Of a stretch of DNA of 64,000 nt, positions 1-10,430 are shown one piece after another. Each line of letters opens with the position of its first letter. Position 1 is the stretch's first letter. Source of the DNA: Acidobacteria bacterium UBA2990 (GTDB taxonomy: Bacteria; Acidobacteriota; Vicinamibacteria; Vicinamibacterales; UBA8438); assembly GCA_002347025.1 (NCBI GenBank), contig DEAE01000030.1, positions 41,223-105,222 of the forward strand, given 5' to 3'. The position numbers and the translations under genes were made by a program. The notes under the pieces are model-generated. The model worked only from the letters and a program-made list of their open reading frames with translations, was not told the origin of the DNA and ran no database searches.

Positions 1-1
1 G

Positions 2-214
2 GGCAAGACCTATCGCTTAGGAGACCCAGTGTTTGTGCGCGTAGTAAGGGTCGATTCTGCACGTCGCCAGATCGATCTCGGCCTTGTGGAGATTCTTGAT
101 GCGGTTCGCTCTGCTGAGCGACAGAGAAAGGGTATGACGGGAAATGGGCACCGGCGGCGGAAGAAGTCAACTACAGGAAAAAGCCACTCGCGAAGGAAGC
201 GTAGCCGTGGATAG
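2..214 (+). CDS. rnr: Ribonuclease R, C-terminal end (partial)
   Basis: Only the last 70 codons lie in the window; the 5' part is off the left edge. The translated end fits the tail of the S1 RNA-binding domain of RNase R (GKTYRLGDPVFVRVVRVD, then a hydrophobic DLGLVEIL strand), followed by a very basic tail rich in Arg and Lys, which is typical of RNase R proteins. RNase R is a 3'-5' exoribonuclease that degrades structured RNA. The reading frame begins at base 2 and ends in TAG. The call rests on the S1 end and the basic tail alone, so another S1-ended protein cannot be fully excluded. Confidence 0.7.
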   Translation, partial: GKTYRLGDPVFVRVVRVDSARRQIDLGLVEILDAVRSAERQRKGMTGNGHRRRKKSTTGKSHSRRKRSRG

Positions 215-364
215 GGAAGGGAGTCGGTGGATTCCCCTAATATTGAGCCAACGCTCAAAGTCTGATGTGACTGGTTGGCTGCCTTATGGAATCGGTGTGG
301 GACTGTAGACGTTGGCCAGAATTGAGGGTAGGTAGTTTGTTTTCTTGAGACGCGGGGAAAAGTA

Positions 365-2311
365 GTGACGCGTAACATTGTTGTAGGGACGGCCGGCCAT
401 ATCGATCATGGTAAGAGCGCGTTGGTTCACGCGCTCACCGGCAGTGATCCGGATAGGCTGAAAGAGGAGAAGGCACGAGGGATCACTATCGACCTAGGAT
501 TTGCACATCTTCGGCAGGGCGAGACGCAACTGGCTTTTGTAGATGTTCCTGGCCATGAGCGATTCATTAAGAACATGCTTGCCGGGGTTAGCGGTATCGA
601 CGGGGTATTACTGGTTGTCGCGGCCGATGAGTCGGTGATGCCTCAGACTCGGGAACATTTTGACATTTGCCGCCTGCTTCATATTACGAGCGGTGTAGTG
701 GCTTTAACAAAAATCGATCTGGTCGATAGGGAAACTGTTGAGCTGGTCAGACTAGAGACAGCCGATCTTTTGGCTGGCTCTTTTCTGGCACAAGGAGCTG
801 TAGTGCCGGTGTCGGCCAAGACTGGTGAAGGCTTGGAGGAGCTGAGGACAAAGTTGTTTGCGATGGCAAGGCATGTCAGTGGCCGAACGCCGGGCGGGGC
901 AGTGCGGCTGCCGGTTGACCGAGCCTTCACGGTTAAAGGCTTTGGGACAGTAGTTACAGGGACTCTCGTTTCCGGGAAGATGGCGGTTGAAGATACGTTG
1001 AGGGCGTTACCCGCTGGCCGTGATATCAAGGTGCGGGGATTACAGGTTCACGGCACCGTTGAACCAGTGGCGACAGCTGGTCAGCGAGTTGCTGTCAATC
1101 TGTCTGGAATTGGAGTGGCGGAGCTCTCTCGAGGGCAGACTGCTGTGACTCCTGGATGCTTCAAGGAAACACAGCGACTGGATGCAGTGCTAGATCTGCT
1201 AGGGTCTGTTCGGAGCCTTCGTCATGGTGCCAGGGTAAGGTTCCATCAAGGTACGAGCGAGGTGCTCGGACGAGTGGTTCTTGGGCGGGCTGTTGAGGGC
1301 CAGGCTGATTTAGGTGAGGCGCCAGATTTTCTCCCAGCAGGTACTCGGGCATTTGTTCGGTTACGGCTGGAGCAACCATCGGTGATAACTCGAGGAGATT
1401 GCTTTATCTTGAGGTCCTATTCCCCATCTCTAACGATCGCTGGGGGCAGGGTGCTGGATCCAGATCCGCCTCGGGTTGGTATTCGGACGACTACAGCTCG
1501 CGAGAGAATGGAAGTGCTGCTGGAGGGGCTGACGCGAGATGAAGCTGAGTTTGAGGACCGAGCTGTAAGCATTTTTGTTCGCGAACAAGGGTTGGCGGGA
1601 TTTCCAATTGGAGACTTGACACCACGAGCTGGAGTGCAGACTGAATTGAGCGAAGCCTTGGTGAAGAGACTGGTGTCGTCTGGTGGGTGCCGTCGAATTG
1701 GAGATACTTTAGTTGATGCGGTAGCGATAAATGACGTGGGCGCTCGGCTAATATCAATGTTGGGACGGTTTCACGCATCACAGCCGTTGCAGGCAGGTTT
1801 GCCACGAGAAGAGGCGAGGGAACGGCTTTTCCATCACGCTGGGACTGGGGTCTTTGAAGCAGTGCTTGAAGACTTGGTCAAGCAAGACCGGTTGTTGATC
1901 CGAGACTATCTTGCGCTATCCAGTCACCGGGTTAGTTTATCGCCAGAGGAGATGAGAGTGAGCGAAGATATCCTCTCCCTTCTCGGTTCAGCAGGCCTAC
2001 GTCCGCCAACACCAGCTGAAATGCGTGAGCGATTACAGATTGAGGAGTCTATACTCGACCGGGTGATGGAATTATTGGTTCGGCAAGGACGCGTGGTTCG
2101 AGTTGGGTCGCTTATATTCGATCTGGATGCGGTGGAGTCCTTAAAGAAAGACCTTTCGGCGCTAAAGAATGATGTTGAGCCGGTGAAGATAGATGTTGGG
2201 ATTTTTAAGGACCGCTACGGAATTAGTCGGAAATTTGCTATTCCGTTGCTCGAATATCTTGACCGGGAAAGGGTGACTCGGCGAGTTGGACGTGAGCGAA
2301 TTTTACTTTAA
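365..2311 (+). CDS. selB: Selenocysteine-specific elongation factor SelB
   Basis: A 648-residue translational GTPase that delivers Sec-tRNA to UGA codons marked by a SECIS hairpin. The G domain is complete: G1 GHIDHGKS at residues 11-18, the RGITIDLGF switch I at about 38-46, DVPGHE at 60-65 and TKID at 115-118. EF-Tu-like beta-barrel domains follow, then a long C-terminal part (from about residue 390) that fits the winged-helix repeats which bind the SECIS element in SelB. The length matches the family (about 610-650). The GTG start at 365 fits the N-terminus of homologues. No selA, selD or selC and no obvious selenoprotein gene lies nearby, but the gene implies that UGA can be read as selenocysteine in this genome. 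Confidence 0.95.
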   Translation: MTRNIVVGTAGHIDHGKSALVHALTGSDPDRLKEEKARGITIDLGFAHLRQGETQLAFVDVPGHERFIKNMLAGVSGIDGVLLVVAADESVMPQTREHFDICRLLHITSGVVALTKIDLVDRETVELVRLETADLLAGSFLAQGAVVPVSAKTGEGLEELRTKLFAMARHVSGRTPGGAVRLPVDRAFTVKGFGTVVTGTLVSGKMAVEDTLRALPAGRDIKVRGLQVHGTVEPVATAGQRVAVNLSGIGVAELSRGQTAVTPGCFKETQRLDAVLDLLGSVRSLRHGARVRFHQGTSEVLGRVVLGRAVEGQADLGEAPDFLPAGTRAFVRLRLEQPSVITRGDCFILRSYSPSLTIAGGRVLDPDPPRVGIRTTTARERMEVLLEGLTRDEAEFEDRAVSIFVREQGLAGFPIGDLTPRAGVQTELSEALVKRLVSSGGCRRIGDTLVDAVAINDVGARLISMLGRFHASQPLQAGLPREEARERLFHHAGTGVFEAVLEDLVKQDRLLIRDYLALSSHRVSLSPEEMRVSEDILSLLGSAGLRPPTPAEMRERLQIEESILDRVMELLVRQGRVVRVGSLIFDLDAVESLKKDLSALKNDVEPVKIDVGIFKDRYGISRKFAIPLLEYLDRERVTRRVGRERILL

Positions 2312-2446
2312 GATTCTGATATCTAGGGCTTTGCGAAGTTTGTAGAGTCCCGGTAAACTAAAGGTGAGGGGTGTGAGAAAGAGTAGCCTCTCCAGGATAT
2401 GGGTAGATGCCTGCAAGATTAGGTCTGTTGAGACTAGGAACCCGGA

Positions 2447-2908
2447 ATGGCCGATGTAGATAGGCAGTGTTATACGGTTGGGGTGTTTCAGGATGTCGAG
2501 TGGGCGCAACGGGGGATACAGGCGCTTGCAGATAAGGGTTTCCCACCAGAGTCGTTGTCGTTAATTAGTAGAGAGACTCCTGAGGCAGCGAAGCTGCTTC
2601 GGAAAATATTTGGGGTTGATGCAGCTACCCTTGAAATAGCCCGCATTGGTTCAGTGCTTGCGCATGGACCACTGGTTGAAGTATTGCAGCGGGGAGAAGG
2701 TTGCGAACTCGACCGAACTGGTGTGGCAGGGACCATGCGCTATGCTGGTTTTCAGGCTCATGATGGGTTCATTTTTGAGACATTGACGGCAAGAGGTGGT
2801 GTGTTGGTCGGTGTGCATAGTGAGCCTAAGGCTGCCGATGCCCTCGCTGTCATGTTTGCCTATGGTGGTGGCAACGCTGCGATTGGTGCCTGGGCAGGTC
2901 GCGTGTAG
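2447..2908 (+). CDS. Small protein resembling general stress (YflT-type) proteins
   Basis: A 153-residue soluble protein. The N-terminal part (about residues 8-50) has the pattern TVGVFQDVEWAQRGIQAL followed by ADKGFPPESLSLISR, which is characteristic of the heat-induced stress protein YflT domain, where a V-G-V-F strand and a helix carrying the pair of paralogue residues are conserved. The rest has Gly-rich stretches and a final AxAxMFAYGGGNAAIGAW segment that may be a membrane-associating or Gly-zipper helix. ATG start with AGGAA about 7 bases upstream. The gene stands alone between selB and the TonB gene, on the same strand. The function is unknown; the family assignment is tentative. Confidence 0.6.
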   Translation: MADVDRQCYTVGVFQDVEWAQRGIQALADKGFPPESLSLISRETPEAAKLLRKIFGVDAATLEIARIGSVLAHGPLVEVLQRGEGCELDRTGVAGTMRYAGFQAHDGFIFETLTARGGVLVGVHSEPKAADALAVMFAYGGGNAAIGAWAGRV

Positions 2909-3035
2909 GCAGAGGCTGACATGGGTCTCAGTTTCTAATAGTTGTGAGAGCCCCTCTCATCGTGTCAGAGGATGATACAGTTGTTAGTGTACTGACTGCG
3001 GTTGAGGTAGGGCGAATTGGGTTAGAGCGCTTCTC

Positions 3036-4070
3036 GTGGGTGATGGCATGAAGCTGGGGCCGATTCCGTTTCTACCGGGTCACCAATCCTACACACCTCC
3101 CGAGCGACGTCGGCGTAAGCGGCGTCAACGGCCATCTGTGAGTACCCCTAATATTTCGAGGCAGTCTGCTGTTGCCGGGAGAGCCCGCAGCGGTATTACA
3201 AAGGGTTGGGTGTCTATTGACCCTGATGGTGGTAATGATTACTTGCCGTTTCTTGCGGTTCAACCCAAGAGAATTAGAGGAGCTTTAGGGGCATCTCTAC
3301 TAAGTCATCTTTTCGCGTTGTTCGTGCTCTTCCTTGCTATCAAAGCTGCTCCTGTCACGGAAGAGGTCTTTGACCTCGATAGGACAAACTACGACATAGT
3401 CTGGATTCCTCAGGGAGGACCTGGTGGAGGAGGAGGTGGTGGAGGTAATGAGTCCCTGGAAATGCCTCGCCAAGTCGAAATAGCTGGTGAGGATGATGTC
3501 AACATCCCGGTTGATGTGCCTGATGAACCCCAAGAGGTTGAGGTGCTACGAGAGCCGGACCCTCCTCCGCTGGAGTCACAAAACATGCAGCTGTCAGCAG
3601 TGCCAATGGCGGCCGCGCCGCAGACCAGGACTGGTCTGCTCGAAGGGCTCATGGCTCGGGTTGAATCTGCAGGTAGCGGAGCTGATGGAGGTGCTGGGGC
3701 CGGGGATGGCGGTGGAGTAGGGCCTGGGTCTGGGGACGGACTTGGACCTGGCTCTGGCGGTGGCTTGGGTGGTGGTGTTTACCGACCAGGGAATGGCGTC
3801 GAGACCCCGCGTCTGCTTCGGGAAGTGACTCCTAAATACACCGCTGAGGCAATGCGGGCTAAGGTGCAGGGCCTGGTGCTGGTTGAGGCAGTAGTTCTGC
3901 CAGATGGCTCTGTGGGGGATGTCAGAGTTGTTCGGTCTCTAGACCAAAATTTTGGGCTCGACGACGAAGCAATAAAAGCAGCTAGGCAGTGGCGGTTTCA
4001 ACCAGGAACCCGGCTTGGTGAGCCGGTGGCGGTTTTAGTCACCATCGAACTATCCTTTACACTTCGATAG
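3036..4070 (+). CDS. tonB: TonB family energy-transducing protein
   Basis: 344 residues, starting with GTG at 3036 (an in-frame ATG at 3048 is an alternative). A basic cytoplasmic N-terminus (RRRRKRRQR at about 25-33) precedes one membrane helix at about residues 83-105. Then come a poly-glycine stretch near residue 135, an acidic/proline region (PDEPQEVEVLREPDPPP) and a second Gly-rich linker. The C-terminal ~80 residues form a TonB domain (VTPKYTAEAMRAKVQGLVLV, then AARQWRFQPG and a final beta strand). Such proteins pass energy from an ExbB-ExbD motor to outer-membrane transporters; no exbB or exbD lies here. The 80-residue cytoplasmic extension is longer than in E. coli TonB. Confidence 0.88.
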   Translation: MGDGMKLGPIPFLPGHQSYTPPERRRRKRRQRPSVSTPNISRQSAVAGRARSGITKGWVSIDPDGGNDYLPFLAVQPKRIRGALGASLLSHLFALFVLFLAIKAAPVTEEVFDLDRTNYDIVWIPQGGPGGGGGGGGNESLEMPRQVEIAGEDDVNIPVDVPDEPQEVEVLREPDPPPLESQNMQLSAVPMAAAPQTRTGLLEGLMARVESAGSGADGGAGAGDGGGVGPGSGDGLGPGSGGGLGGGVYRPGNGVETPRLLREVTPKYTAEAMRAKVQGLVLVEAVVLPDGSVGDVRVVRSLDQNFGLDDEAIKAARQWRFQPGTRLGEPVAVLVTIELSFTLR

Positions 4071-4087
4071 GTTCTCAACTGAAATGT

Positions 4088-4123
4088 AAATGGGCGCGCC
4101 TCAGACCTGAGGCGCGCCCATTT
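4088..4123. terminator. Bidirectional rho-independent terminator between tonB and groEL
   Basis: A near-perfect hairpin: the arms AAATGGGCGCGCCTCA and TGAGGCGCGCCCATTT (16 bp) flank the loop GACC. The G+C-rich core flanked by A-run and T-run fits termination in both directions, which suits the convergent tonB (ending 4070) and groEL (ending 4147). Confidence 0.85.
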
Positions 4124-4146
4124 CACTCCTTTGCTGCTGGCTAGGC

Positions 4147-5805
<1,659 letters not shown>

Positions 5806-5883
5806 TTAAGTCAATGTACTGTGACCGGCTGATTTCTTGCCACAGATGTGGGCTTTACAACCGGATTCATGTCTTGAGTTTTG

Positions 5884-6180
5884 CTATTGCACAACACCCA
5901 GAACTTCGTCTTCCCGCATGATCAAATATTCTTCGCCGTCCAGCTTGATTTCTTGTCCGGAATACTTGCCGAAGAGAATGGTATCGCCGTCCTTGACGTC
6001 CATCGGTTGAACCCCGCCGTCTTCCTTTAGCTTTCCTTTTCCGGCTGCAATGACTTTACCCTGCTGGGGCTTCTCTTTTGCTGTGTCCGGGATAATGATG
6101 CCGCCGATTTGTTGCTCACCGTCGTCTTCGAGACGCTGAACGATGAGCCGATCGTGAAGTGGTCGTACCTTAATTGCCAT
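5884..6180 (-). CDS. groES: Co-chaperonin GroES (10 kDa)
   Basis: 98 residues, normal Cpn10 length. It caps the GroEL chamber. The N-terminal strand [16 protein letters not shown] and the mobile-loop segment around [20 protein letters not shown] are typical; the GGI/GII hydrophobic tripeptide that docks on GroEL is present. First gene of groES-groEL. A sigma-70-type promoter and a CIRCE-like element lie about 80-135 bp upstream, so expression is probably repressed by HrcA and released by heat shock. Confidence 0.98.
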   Translation of the reverse strand: MAIKVRPLHDRLIVQRLEDDGEQQIGGIIIPDTAKEKPQQGKVIAAGKGKLKEDGGVQPMDVKDGDTILFGKYSGQEIKLDGEEYLIMREDEVLGVVQ

Positions 6181-6260
6181 GTTTTCTCCGACTCCCTTAG
6201 TGTTGTGGAAGAAATAACTACCTAGTTATGCCTAAATTAAATTCTGCTGAAGAATCAGGA

Positions 6261-6287
6261 TTAGCGCTCTATGCAGTTGACTGCCAA
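6261..6287. promoter_or_regulatory. CIRCE-like HrcA operator of groES-groEL
   Basis: The sequence TTAGCGCTC-N9-GACTGCCAA matches the CIRCE consensus TTAGCACTC-N9-GAGTGCTAA at 15 of 18 arm positions with the exact 9-base spacer. It starts at the last base of the -10 box of the groES promoter, where HrcA would block transcription. The site is seen in the sequence; HrcA control is inferred from the family. No hrcA lies in the window. Confidence 0.75.
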
Positions 6288-6316
6288 TTGTATCGCCAGT
6301 ATTCAAGCTGTGTCAA
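6287..6316 (-). promoter_or_regulatory. Sigma-70 promoter of groES-groEL
   Basis: On the minus strand a perfect -35 TTGACA (6311-6316), an 18-base spacer and a -10 TACAAT (6287-6292). It is followed at once by the CIRCE-like element. The predicted start lies about 100 bases upstream of the groES ATG. Confidence 0.8.
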
Positions 6317-6433
6317 CATTTTGCACTTCTGAAAATTTACTGGCGAAAACAACTGGATCTAGACGTGTGTTTTGTAAGGTTCTCGCCTGAAGTCTGCCGA
6401 AACACTCATCAAGAGAATGGTAGACGGCTTTAG

Positions 6434-6643
6434 CTAGCCTGTGAGTTTGATACGATATTCCGCAACTTTTCTGGTAAGGGTATTTCGGTGAAGCCCAATC
6501 ATCTTGGCGGCGCGGCCGACTTTCCCATTGGCCTGTAACAGTGCCCGGCTAATAAACCGCCGCTCAAACTCCTGCCTGGCGTCTTCGTATAGGATCCCCT
6601 TTGCCACCATTTCATCTACCAATCGGTTTAATTCATCGCGCAC
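6434..6643 (-). CDS. Fis-type helix-turn-helix protein
   Basis: A 69-residue protein. The C-terminal half (about residues 36-66) is a Fis/NtrC-type DNA-binding helix-turn-helix: SRALLQANGKVGRAAKMIGL, then HRNTLTRKVAEYRI. The N-terminal half is a short helical dimerisation segment (MRDELNRLVDEMVAKGILY, then EDARQEFERRFI). There is no AAA+ or receiver domain, so it is a free-standing Fis-like protein. It starts 26 bp after the purC stop and may be co-transcribed with purC. Such small Fis-like proteins often act as global regulators or nucleoid proteins; the target is not evident here. Confidence 0.8.
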   Translation of the reverse strand: MRDELNRLVDEMVAKGILYEDARQEFERRFISRALLQANGKVGRAAKMIGLHRNTLTRKVAEYRIKLTG

Positions 6644-6669
6644 GCTGGCAACCTCGCTTGAATCAGGCT

Positions 6670-7611
6670 CTACAGTTCGAGTTCTCGACCGGTCAGTTGC
6701 TGATACGCTTCGTTGTACTTGTCCCTTGTTTTAGCTACCACTGAATCTGGCAGTTGGGGAACTGGCGGTTGACGGTTCCATTTTATTTGGTCTAGGTGGT
6801 CTCTCACGTACTGCTTGTCGAAGCTCGGTTGGGACCTGCCTGGGACGTAAGCCTCTTTAGGCCAGAAGCGGGATGAGTCGGGTGTCAATGCTTCATCGAT
6901 GAGAATGATTTCGTCCCGGTCACCTATATCAGTGCCTGTCGTCTGAGAGTCACCATTGCGGATAAGCCCGAATTCGAATTTGGTGTCGGCTACGATGATT
7001 CCACAAGACTCGGCGTGAGTAGCGCCATGGTTGTAGAGAGCTAGCGTGAGGTCGCGAAGCTTGGCCATCAGTTTAGGGCCTACCAATTTGGCGGCCTCAG
7101 CTTCACTGATGTTTTCATCGTGTCCGGTTGTTGCTTTCGTGGCAGGGGTGAAAATGGGTTTCGGTAATTGATCCGACTGTTGCAGGCCTTTGGGGAGTTG
7201 GACCCCACAGACTGAGCCTGTCCGTTGGTAGTCGATCCAGCCTGACCCGACAAGGTAGCCGCGAGCGACACACTCAACTGGGATAGGTTCGGTTTTTCTG
7301 ACGAGCATTGAGCGTCCACGAAGAGTGTCCATATGTGGGTGACATGCCGACGGATAATCCGCTGGGGTGGTGGAGATGAGATGGTTCTGGACAATCGAAG
7401 TGGTGCGGTCAAACCAGAAGGCCGACAATTGGGTCAATACTTTACCCTTGTCCGGAATGGTCGATCCCAAAACCAGGTCATAGGCTGAGATTCTGTCTGT
7501 AGCGACGATTAATAACTGGTCCTCTAATGCGTAGAGGTCTCGAACTTTGCCGCGCCGGTGCGGGGAAAGCCCACTAAGGGAGGTTTCGAAGAGTGATGTT
7601 TCTGATGTCAC
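6670..7611 (-). CDS. purC: Phosphoribosylaminoimidazole-succinocarboxamide synthase (SAICAR synthetase)
   Basis: Joins CAIR and aspartate with ATP to make SAICAR in purine synthesis. 313 residues, the longer form of the family. Hallmarks: RRGKVRDLY near the N-terminus (ATP-binding strand), ATDRISAYD, then IPDKGKVLTQLSAFWF, the PVECVARGYLVGSGW motif and FEFGL in the C-terminal half, followed by LIDEALTPDSSRFW. The start is GTG at 7611 with GAGG 6 bases upstream on the minus strand. No other pur gene is adjacent; the Fis-type gene follows 26 bp later. Confidence 0.96.
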   Translation of the reverse strand: MTSETSLFETSLSGLSPHRRGKVRDLYALEDQLLIVATDRISAYDLVLGSTIPDKGKVLTQLSAFWFDRTTSIVQNHLISTTPADYPSACHPHMDTLRGRSMLVRKTEPIPVECVARGYLVGSGWIDYQRTGSVCGVQLPKGLQQSDQLPKPIFTPATKATTGHDENISEAEAAKLVGPKLMAKLRDLTLALYNHGATHAESCGIIVADTKFEFGLIRNGDSQTTGTDIGDRDEIILIDEALTPDSSRFWPKEAYVPGRSQPSFDKQYVRDHLDQIKWNRQPPVPQLPDSVVAKTRDKYNEAYQQLTGRELEL

Positions 7612-7861
7612 AGTAGGCCTCTGTCGTTAGAAAAAACCCGCTAAGCTTACAGAATGATATGCCCGTCGAGCAAGGAAGAAAAGTGGCGCTGCATTTAGCG
7701 GCTTGGAGCGTTGTAGTAGAGTCTTCGGAGCGGAAATTGCATAGGCAGGACAAGCGCACTTGTGGGCGTGGTTTAAATCGCCCCTTGTTTGGATTCTGGG
7801 TGTATCGGGAAATGACTGTGTGATACTCGATATGGCTTATGGGGGCTTGCGCCGTGGAGTC

Positions 7862-8884
7862 ATGCGTCACCATCTTCTAAGGACGGTTGTTTTGGTCGGA
7901 CTCTCCATCGGTCTGACCGTGTTCTTTTTTCGCAGTGCCGACCTCGGAACGGTGATCGCTGAAATAGGTCGAGCAAGGCTGGATTTTATTGGTGCTGCGT
8001 TCATAGCCATAAGTATGTCGTTCGTTGTTCGAACTAGGCGGTGGCAGTTGTTATTGACTCCGTTGGCGTCGGTTGCTTTTGTGTCGGCTGCTCGCTCGAC
8101 CGCAATTGGTTTTGCCGTGACGGCTCTATTGCCCGGTCGATTGGGTGAAATCGTTCGGCCTTATCTCTTGGCTCGTCGTGAAAAGCTGAGTAGTAGTGCC
8201 ACGCTAGCAACTGTTGTTGTTGAGCGGTTCTTTGATCTATTTGCCCTTGTGTTCTTTTTGGGTGTGTTTTTACTGTTTTTTGCTGGCACTCTTCATGAGG
8301 CAGATAGCGAGGTTCTGACTAGCCTCGAAACCGGAGGGTTGGTTGCAGCTGCTGTTGCGGTTGTGGGGCTTGTAATAGTTGTTGTGTCGGCGCGAGTGCC
8401 CGAATCGATTAGTGCTGGCTTGGGGATTGTTGAGAAGCGCATTTGGGGACGGACTGGCACTTGGGTGAGCCTTGCTATCGGACGATTTCTGTCAGGTTTT
8501 AGTGCTGCAGGAGAGCTGGGTCTGTTGCTCAAGACCTTGGCGTGGTCTGTCTTGGTTTGGGGGTTTGTGGCTCTGTCCGCCTGGTTTACGTGTTTGGCGT
8601 TTGGTATTTCGCTGCCTTTGAGCGGGTCGGTGTTGCTGACAGTGCTCATGGCTTTAGGGGTTGCGGTGCCGACCCCAGGAGGAGTCGGTGGCTTCCATGC
8701 TGTTGTCCAGGTTGGATTAACGTCTCTTTTTGCGATCCAACTGGACTTGGCCGTTGGTGTTGCCCTGGTACTTCATGCGGTAGCGTTTGGACCGGTTACC
8801 ATTGCCGGTGCCATCTGGATGGTTCGCGACGGGGTGTCGTTCAGCAGTGCCGTAGGCCTTGTTTCGTCCGAACGCCGGAATTAG
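7862..8884 (+). CDS. Lysylphosphatidylglycerol synthase/UPF0104-type membrane protein
   Basis: A polytopic membrane protein of the UPF0104 (AglD/MprF N-terminal) type, about 340 residues and about eight helices. Signatures: the N-terminal helix LLRTVVLVGLSIGLTVFFF followed by SADLGTVIAEIG, RTRRWQLLL, the LPGRLGEIVRPYLL motif with RLGE, VVERFFDL, and VPTPGGVGGFHAV near the C-terminus. These motifs are conserved in this family of presumed lipid flippases. ATG at 7862 gives the usual family N-terminus; in-frame starts at 7832 and 7760 would add residues that do not resemble the family. It is divergent from purC and has no evident operon partner. The substrate is unknown. Confidence 0.82.
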   Translation: MRHHLLRTVVLVGLSIGLTVFFFRSADLGTVIAEIGRARLDFIGAAFIAISMSFVVRTRRWQLLLTPLASVAFVSAARSTAIGFAVTALLPGRLGEIVRPYLLARREKLSSSATLATVVVERFFDLFALVFFLGVFLLFFAGTLHEADSEVLTSLETGGLVAAAVAVVGLVIVVVSARVPESISAGLGIVEKRIWGRTGTWVSLAIGRFLSGFSAAGELGLLLKTLAWSVLVWGFVALSAWFTCLAFGISLPLSGSVLLTVLMALGVAVPTPGGVGGFHAVVQVGLTSLFAIQLDLAVGVALVLHAVAFGPVTIAGAIWMVRDGVSFSSAVGLVSSERRN

Positions 8885-9002
8885 ATGTCACTTGTAGGAA
8901 TCAGAGTTCGGGTTATTCTTTAGCCTGGCTGAGGCGGGTTCAGCTTGCAGAAACAGCCGAACGTTGAAGTTCGGGCTGTGTGCCCACGCAAGGAGTGAGC
9001 TA

Positions 9003-9470
9003 GTGAAGTGTCCGTTCTGCGGTCATCTGGGCGACAAGGTTGTGGACTCAAGAGAAAGCAGAGAAGGTGCGGCCATCCGTCGACGGAGAGAATGCCAACA
9101 TTGTGAACGTCGTTTCACGAGCTACGAGCGGATCGACGAAGTGCCCTATATGGTTGTCAAAAAAGATGGTACTAGAGAACGATTCGAGCGGCAGAAGGTT
9201 ACAGCTGGCATGCTCAGGGCATGTGAAAAAAGGCCGGTGACGGTAGCGGCTCTTGAAGCCATCGCCGATCGAGCTGAGGCCATGCTCCAAGAGCGGTCGG
9301 ATAAGGAGATTCAGACCGAGGCACTAGGCTCTTTTGTGATGCAGGAGCTCAAGCAGCTTGACCAGGTCGCTTATGTGCGATTCGCCTCCGTATATAGGGA
9401 TTTTCGTGATGTTGGTGAGTTCATAACAGAACTGCGCGGCCTACTGGATACCAGTGACACGAAGTTATAG
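9003..9470 (+). CDS. nrdR: Transcriptional repressor NrdR
   Basis: A zinc-ribbon/ATP-cone repressor of ribonucleotide reductase genes; 155 residues, normal size. The GTG start at 9003 is set by AAGGAG seven bases upstream; a longer in-frame ATG start at 8964 lacks such a site and would add 13 residues. The zinc ribbon uses Cys3, Cys6, Cys31 and Cys34 (KCPFCG, then [16 protein letters not shown]). The ATP-cone follows from about residue 48 ([17 protein letters not shown]). No nrd gene is nearby, so its targets lie elsewhere. Confidence 0.95.
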   Translation: MKCPFCGHLGDKVVDSRESREGAAIRRRRECQHCERRFTSYERIDEVPYMVVKKDGTRERFERQKVTAGMLRACEKRPVTVAALEAIADRAEAMLQERSDKEIQTEALGSFVMQELKQLDQVAYVRFASVYRDFRDVGEFITELRGLLDTSDTKL

Positions 9471-9491
9471 TCGGAAAGATCAATTGGCTTT

Positions 9492-10430
9492 TTAGAGCAA
9501 GTCATGGTCTCGGTCTCGGCTCACAGGCGGGCTCACTTTCCGAGAGATTCTGGATTCCAATAGATCGTCCGATGTGAAATCCGTTAGTTTTAGTGATTGG
9601 ATGGCTTCGGTGGAGATGGCATCACTAGGGGGTAGGCCGATTATCTCGCTATTGTGGATGGTCACACCGAGTCGGTGAGCTTGGTACTCAACAGCCTTGA
9701 AAACCCGAGAGAGTGGCGTTCGTTGATAGTCAACTAGATTGATAGACACCTGAACCAGGTTCGATTTAGAGGTCCGTACGCCGATAGCCTTGACGGCCTG
9801 AAGTCCGCCGTTTGACTCCCGGATCGCTCGGGCGACCTGAATAGCTACGTCGATATCTTCACTGTCTAGATTAATGTTGAAAGCGATTAAGATTCGGCGG
9901 GCACCAATTGCGGAAGCGCCGGCCGATGGGTGCGGTTGTTCAGGCCCGAAGTCCGGGTGCCACGCTCGAGTCAACATTTTTTGAGTCAAGCCCTCGAAGC
10001 CTCCGCGCCTTATGAGCTCGAGTTTCCCGCGATCAGGAGTTCGAGCGGCACTCTCGTACAGATAGACAGGAAGGTCGAAGGTTTTGGCTACTACGATACC
10101 CAGGTCTCTGGCAAGGGCCACGCAATTTGGCATCTCCCTCGGCTCGAGTGGTACCAAAGGTACAACATCTACTGCTCCGATCCGTGGGTGTTCACCGGTG
10201 TGTGTGCGAAGGTCGATTTGCTCAATAGCGGCTGCGAATAGGGCAATAAGTGCAGACTTGATCGGGTGAGGCTTGCCTAATAAGGTAAAGACAGTGCGAT
10301 TATGGGCCGCATCGGAAGAGGTGTCTAGCAAGGTTACCCCCACGCAGGCTTCAAGTGTGTCTGCTAGGGCGTCAATGACGTCGGTGCGTCGTCCTTCACT
10401 AATGTTGGGAACTGCTTCTATTAGACCCAC
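9492..10430 (-). CDS. ftcD: Glutamate formimidoyltransferase
   Basis: Transfers the formimino group of formiminoglutamate to tetrahydrofolate in histidine breakdown. 312 residues, only the FT domain; the cyclodeaminase half of mammalian FTCD is absent, as in many bacteria. The N-terminal VPNISEGRR motif, the HNRTVFTLLG segment with its catalytic His, and THTGEHPRIGAVDVVPLVPL are intact, followed by the FNINLDSEDI strand. It is convergent with nrdR and has no hut neighbours. The function is secure at family level. Confidence 0.93.
   Translation of the reverse strand: MGLIEAVPNISEGRRTDVIDALADTLEACVGVTLLDTSSDAAHNRTVFTLLGKPHPIKSALIALFAAAIEQIDLRTHTGEHPRIGAVDVVPLVPLEPREMPNCVALARDLGIVVAKTFDLPVYLYESAARTPDRGKLELIRRGGFEGLTQKMLTRAWHPDFGPEQPHPSAGASAIGARRILIAFNINLDSEDIDVAIQVARAIRESNGGLQAVKAIGVRTSKSNLVQVSINLVDYQRTPLSRVFKAVEYQAHRLGVTIHNSEIIGLPPSDAISTEAIQSLKLTDFTSDDLLESRISRKVSPPVSRDRDHDLL

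Noticed and set aside
243..258. TTGAGC-N4-GCTCAA hairpin upstream of selB as a SECIS element
   Set aside because: It is not just after an in-frame UGA of any gene, and lacks the loop sequence of known SECIS hairpins.
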